From assembly GCF_002441715.1 (NCBI RefSeq), contig NZ_JXJX01000010.1:46593-110592 (forward strand): DNA of 64,000 nt, written 5' to 3'. Origin of the DNA: Pseudolactococcus plantarum. GTDB taxonomy: Bacteria; Bacillota; Bacilli; Lactobacillales; Streptococcaceae. The first letter of the stretch is position 1. Every line of letters starts with the position of its first letter. A program made the position numbers and the translations under genes. Of this stretch, positions 62,430-64,000 are shown piece by piece. The notes beneath the pieces are model-generated. The model ran no database searches, had not been told where the DNA came from, and saw only the letters and a list, made by a program, of their open reading frames with translations.

Positions 62430-63980
62430 TTATAGCCCCACTCGTTCCTTAAATAATTTTTCTACACTCTTGTCTTCAAAATAAACAGCACAACCATCAA
62501 TCCCTCTTGAAAGCAATACATAATAAATATTTAATATATATTCTGTTAATTCCGATAGGTTAAACCCATCTTTTAAAGGTATTCCACCAATATCTTTATA
62601 ATTTTCTAAAACAGCCACAATTTTTTGGTTTTTTACTGTCAAATCATTACCTATAATGACTCCTGAATAATTTAAATCATATCCTTGAATAGCATGAATT
62701 GAACCAATTTCATTTTCTGAATTTGGTTTTTTTACCCAATCTACATCCGTTGAATTCCATCTTTTTAAAACATTACCTACATGCCAGTCATATGGTAATT
62801 CCTCATATTTTTTACCTTTATTTATTTTCTTTTTTCTGTTAGATACCCATTCTCTGCAATAACCAGCGATTACTCTATTAGTTGTTTTGGGATAGGCATG
62901 AGAATAATCATCTACATAATCAACGACCTCTTTCAGCGTATCTACAATTCTGAAATACTCACCTTTAAAAACATCGGAATTAAAATTTCTATCATCTGAC
63001 AATTGCAAACCATATAATATACCATTTAAAAAATCTTCTCCTGTAAAACTACTATTTCCTCCAATTCTAAACTGTTGCATCAACTGCATGTTTACATAGT
63101 TTTTTGTTAGTTTTCTAATTTCTGAAGGACTGATATTTTGAGGTTTTATACCCTGATATGGGTCATATAATAAAACTAACCCGTCAGTGATTTTTTCAAG
63201 GAGAGAGATTTCCTCATCACCTTCTCTTAAATGCCTCCTTGCATTTGGTTGTCCTTTAGGATAATATTTCTTTAATTTATGCGCTTCATCTACAATAATA
63301 ATATCAAATCTTTTATTATTTTTTCGAGCATCCATTATGATCTGAGAACCTGTTTGAGCTTTTAATTTTTTACTTAAACCTATTGATTTGAAAATCAAAT
63401 TAAACTGCTTAGTTAAATTCCCAGTAGTAATTAATCCTATGCTTAAATTAGAATTACTTTCGGCTAACGAAAACGCTAAATTAGTAAAAATCACAGACTT
63501 TCCAGAACCAGCTGGAGCCTCTATCAAGAATTTATCCGTTTTATTCTTTTCAATTTCATCTATAATTATTTTTTGTTTTGATGACAATTGCTTGAATGGA
63601 GAATACTTAAATAAAAGTCTTTCTCTTAATTCTTCAATTTTAGGGTTATGAACTAGTCCTAATCCATATAATTCATTTTTCCAAAGTTTATAAAAAACTA
63701 CCGTTAATATTTCTTCTTTATTTTTGTATACTAATTCAGTCTGTCCATTATTCCCATTAGCAAATATAAATTTTGTTAAATCAGATTCAGCAATCATATA
63801 ATTTAATATCAGAGATTCCAAGTCTAAAATAGACGATGTATCAAATAAACTGGAGTATATAACTAAACAATTTGTATAACTTTTATAATCCACTTTTGGA
63901 TTAATTTCATTCAGATGTTCATTATGCCTTCTTAAAAAACCATTAGTCTCTCCAACATAAATATTTTTATGATTTTGACG
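62430..63980 (-). CDS. GIY-YIG/DUF2075 helicase-like protein, partial
   Basis: At least 487 residues. The 5' part around 63890-63950 encodes a GIY-YIG-like segment (KNIYVGETNGFLRRHNEHL), and the rest is DUF2075, a P-loop ATPase with LIEAPAGSGKSVIFTNLA, a Walker B IIIVDEAHKLKK, and IGSIHAIQGYDLNYSGVII in the C-terminal part. No start codon lies in the open frame, which is closed upstream by TAA at 63981-63983. In an adjacent frame IDLTSKS precedes, so either a frameshift lies near 63965 or the gene begins in another way; the window end prevents a decision. Proteins of this type are uncharacterised nuclease-helicases often in accessory regions. Confidence 0.7.
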   Translation of the reverse strand, partial: RQNHKNIYVGETNGFLRRHNEHLNEINPKVDYKSYTNCLVIYSSLFDTSSILDLESLILNYMIAESDLTKFIFANGNNGQTELVYKNKEEILTVVFYKLWKNELYGLGLVHNPKIEELRERLLFKYSPFKQLSSKQKIIIDEIEKNKTDKFLIEAPAGSGKSVIFTNLAFSLAESNSNLSIGLITTGNLTKQFNLIFKSIGLSKKLKAQTGSQIIMDARKNNKRFDIIIVDEAHKLKKYYPKGQPNARRHLREGDEEISLLEKITDGLVLLYDPYQGIKPQNISPSEIRKLTKNYVNMQLMQQFRIGGNSSFTGEDFLNGILYGLQLSDDRNFNSDVFKGEYFRIVDTLKEVVDYVDDYSHAYPKTTNRVIAGYCREWVSNRKKKINKGKKYEELPYDWHVGNVLKRWNSTDVDWVKKPNSENEIGSIHAIQGYDLNYSGVIIGNDLTVKNQKIVAVLENYKDIGGIPLKDGFNLSELTEYILNIYYVLLSRGIDGCAVYFEDKSVEKLFKERVGL

Positions 63981-64000
63981 TTAAGTCAATTTATTAGAGT

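Overview
The window looks like a chromosome segment of a low-GC lactic acid bacterium of the Streptococcaceae, most likely Lactococcus in the wide sense. The reasons are an XerS-type single recombinase with a lactococcal/streptococcal dif site beside it, a perfect CodY box at the branched-chain aminotransferase gene, an HdiR-like repressor, a class Ib nrdHIEF operon with NrdR boxes, murT-gatD, and many PTS sugar operons. dif and xerS place the window near the replication terminus. I saw no rRNA, tRNA, CRISPR array or insertion sequence.

Layout. 1-2.7 kb: sucrose phosphorylase and a LacI regulator. 2.7-3.9 kb: dif and xerS. 4-10.1 kb: P-type ATPase, bcaT/ilvE with CodY box, MscS-like channel, rnhB and rbgA. 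10.2-15.5 kb: complete sorbitol PTS operon (srlD-srlR-srlM-srlA-srlE-srlB). 15.6-20.4 kb: an alpha-glucoside PTS operon with GH13 hydrolase and LacI repressor with palindromic operators. 20.5-23.5 kb: an AT-rich accessory patch with a double-glycine peptide, small membrane proteins and an orphan LytTR regulator. 23.5-37.5 kb: housekeeping (speG-like, murT-gatD, glmS, hdiR-like, plsY, nrdHIEF, carbonic anhydrase, glutathione-dependent reductase).

37.6-48.2 kb is the most striking region: a HlyB/HlyD-type secretion pair followed by a polymorphic toxin array. A 1183-residue RTX protein has its presumed toxin domain at the N-terminus and its secretion region at the C-terminus. Upstream lie truncated toxin copies, three paralogous predicted immunity genes, a second toxin/immunity type, and three copies of a repeat of about 150 bp that separate the cassettes.

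51.8-59 kb holds a second unusual system: a ComP-like PDZ sensor kinase and ComA-like regulator, next to an AvrD-like gene, a (frameshifted) AAA-type NTPase and an ABC exporter. A perfect ComA-type box (TTGCGGTACACCGCAA) sits at the expected distance upstream of the avrD-like promoter, which suggests a small-molecule signalling or product circuit. The right end has a GH4 6-phospho-beta-glucosidase, an RpiR regulator, and a MazG-like plus GIY-YIG/DUF2075 pair that may belong to a defence island.

A pattern across the window: xerS, murT and plsY all lack a Shine-Dalgarno sequence and each has a -10 box ending exactly 6 nt before the ATG, so all three are predicted to be leaderless. All functional statements rest on reading sequence motifs, with no database search.
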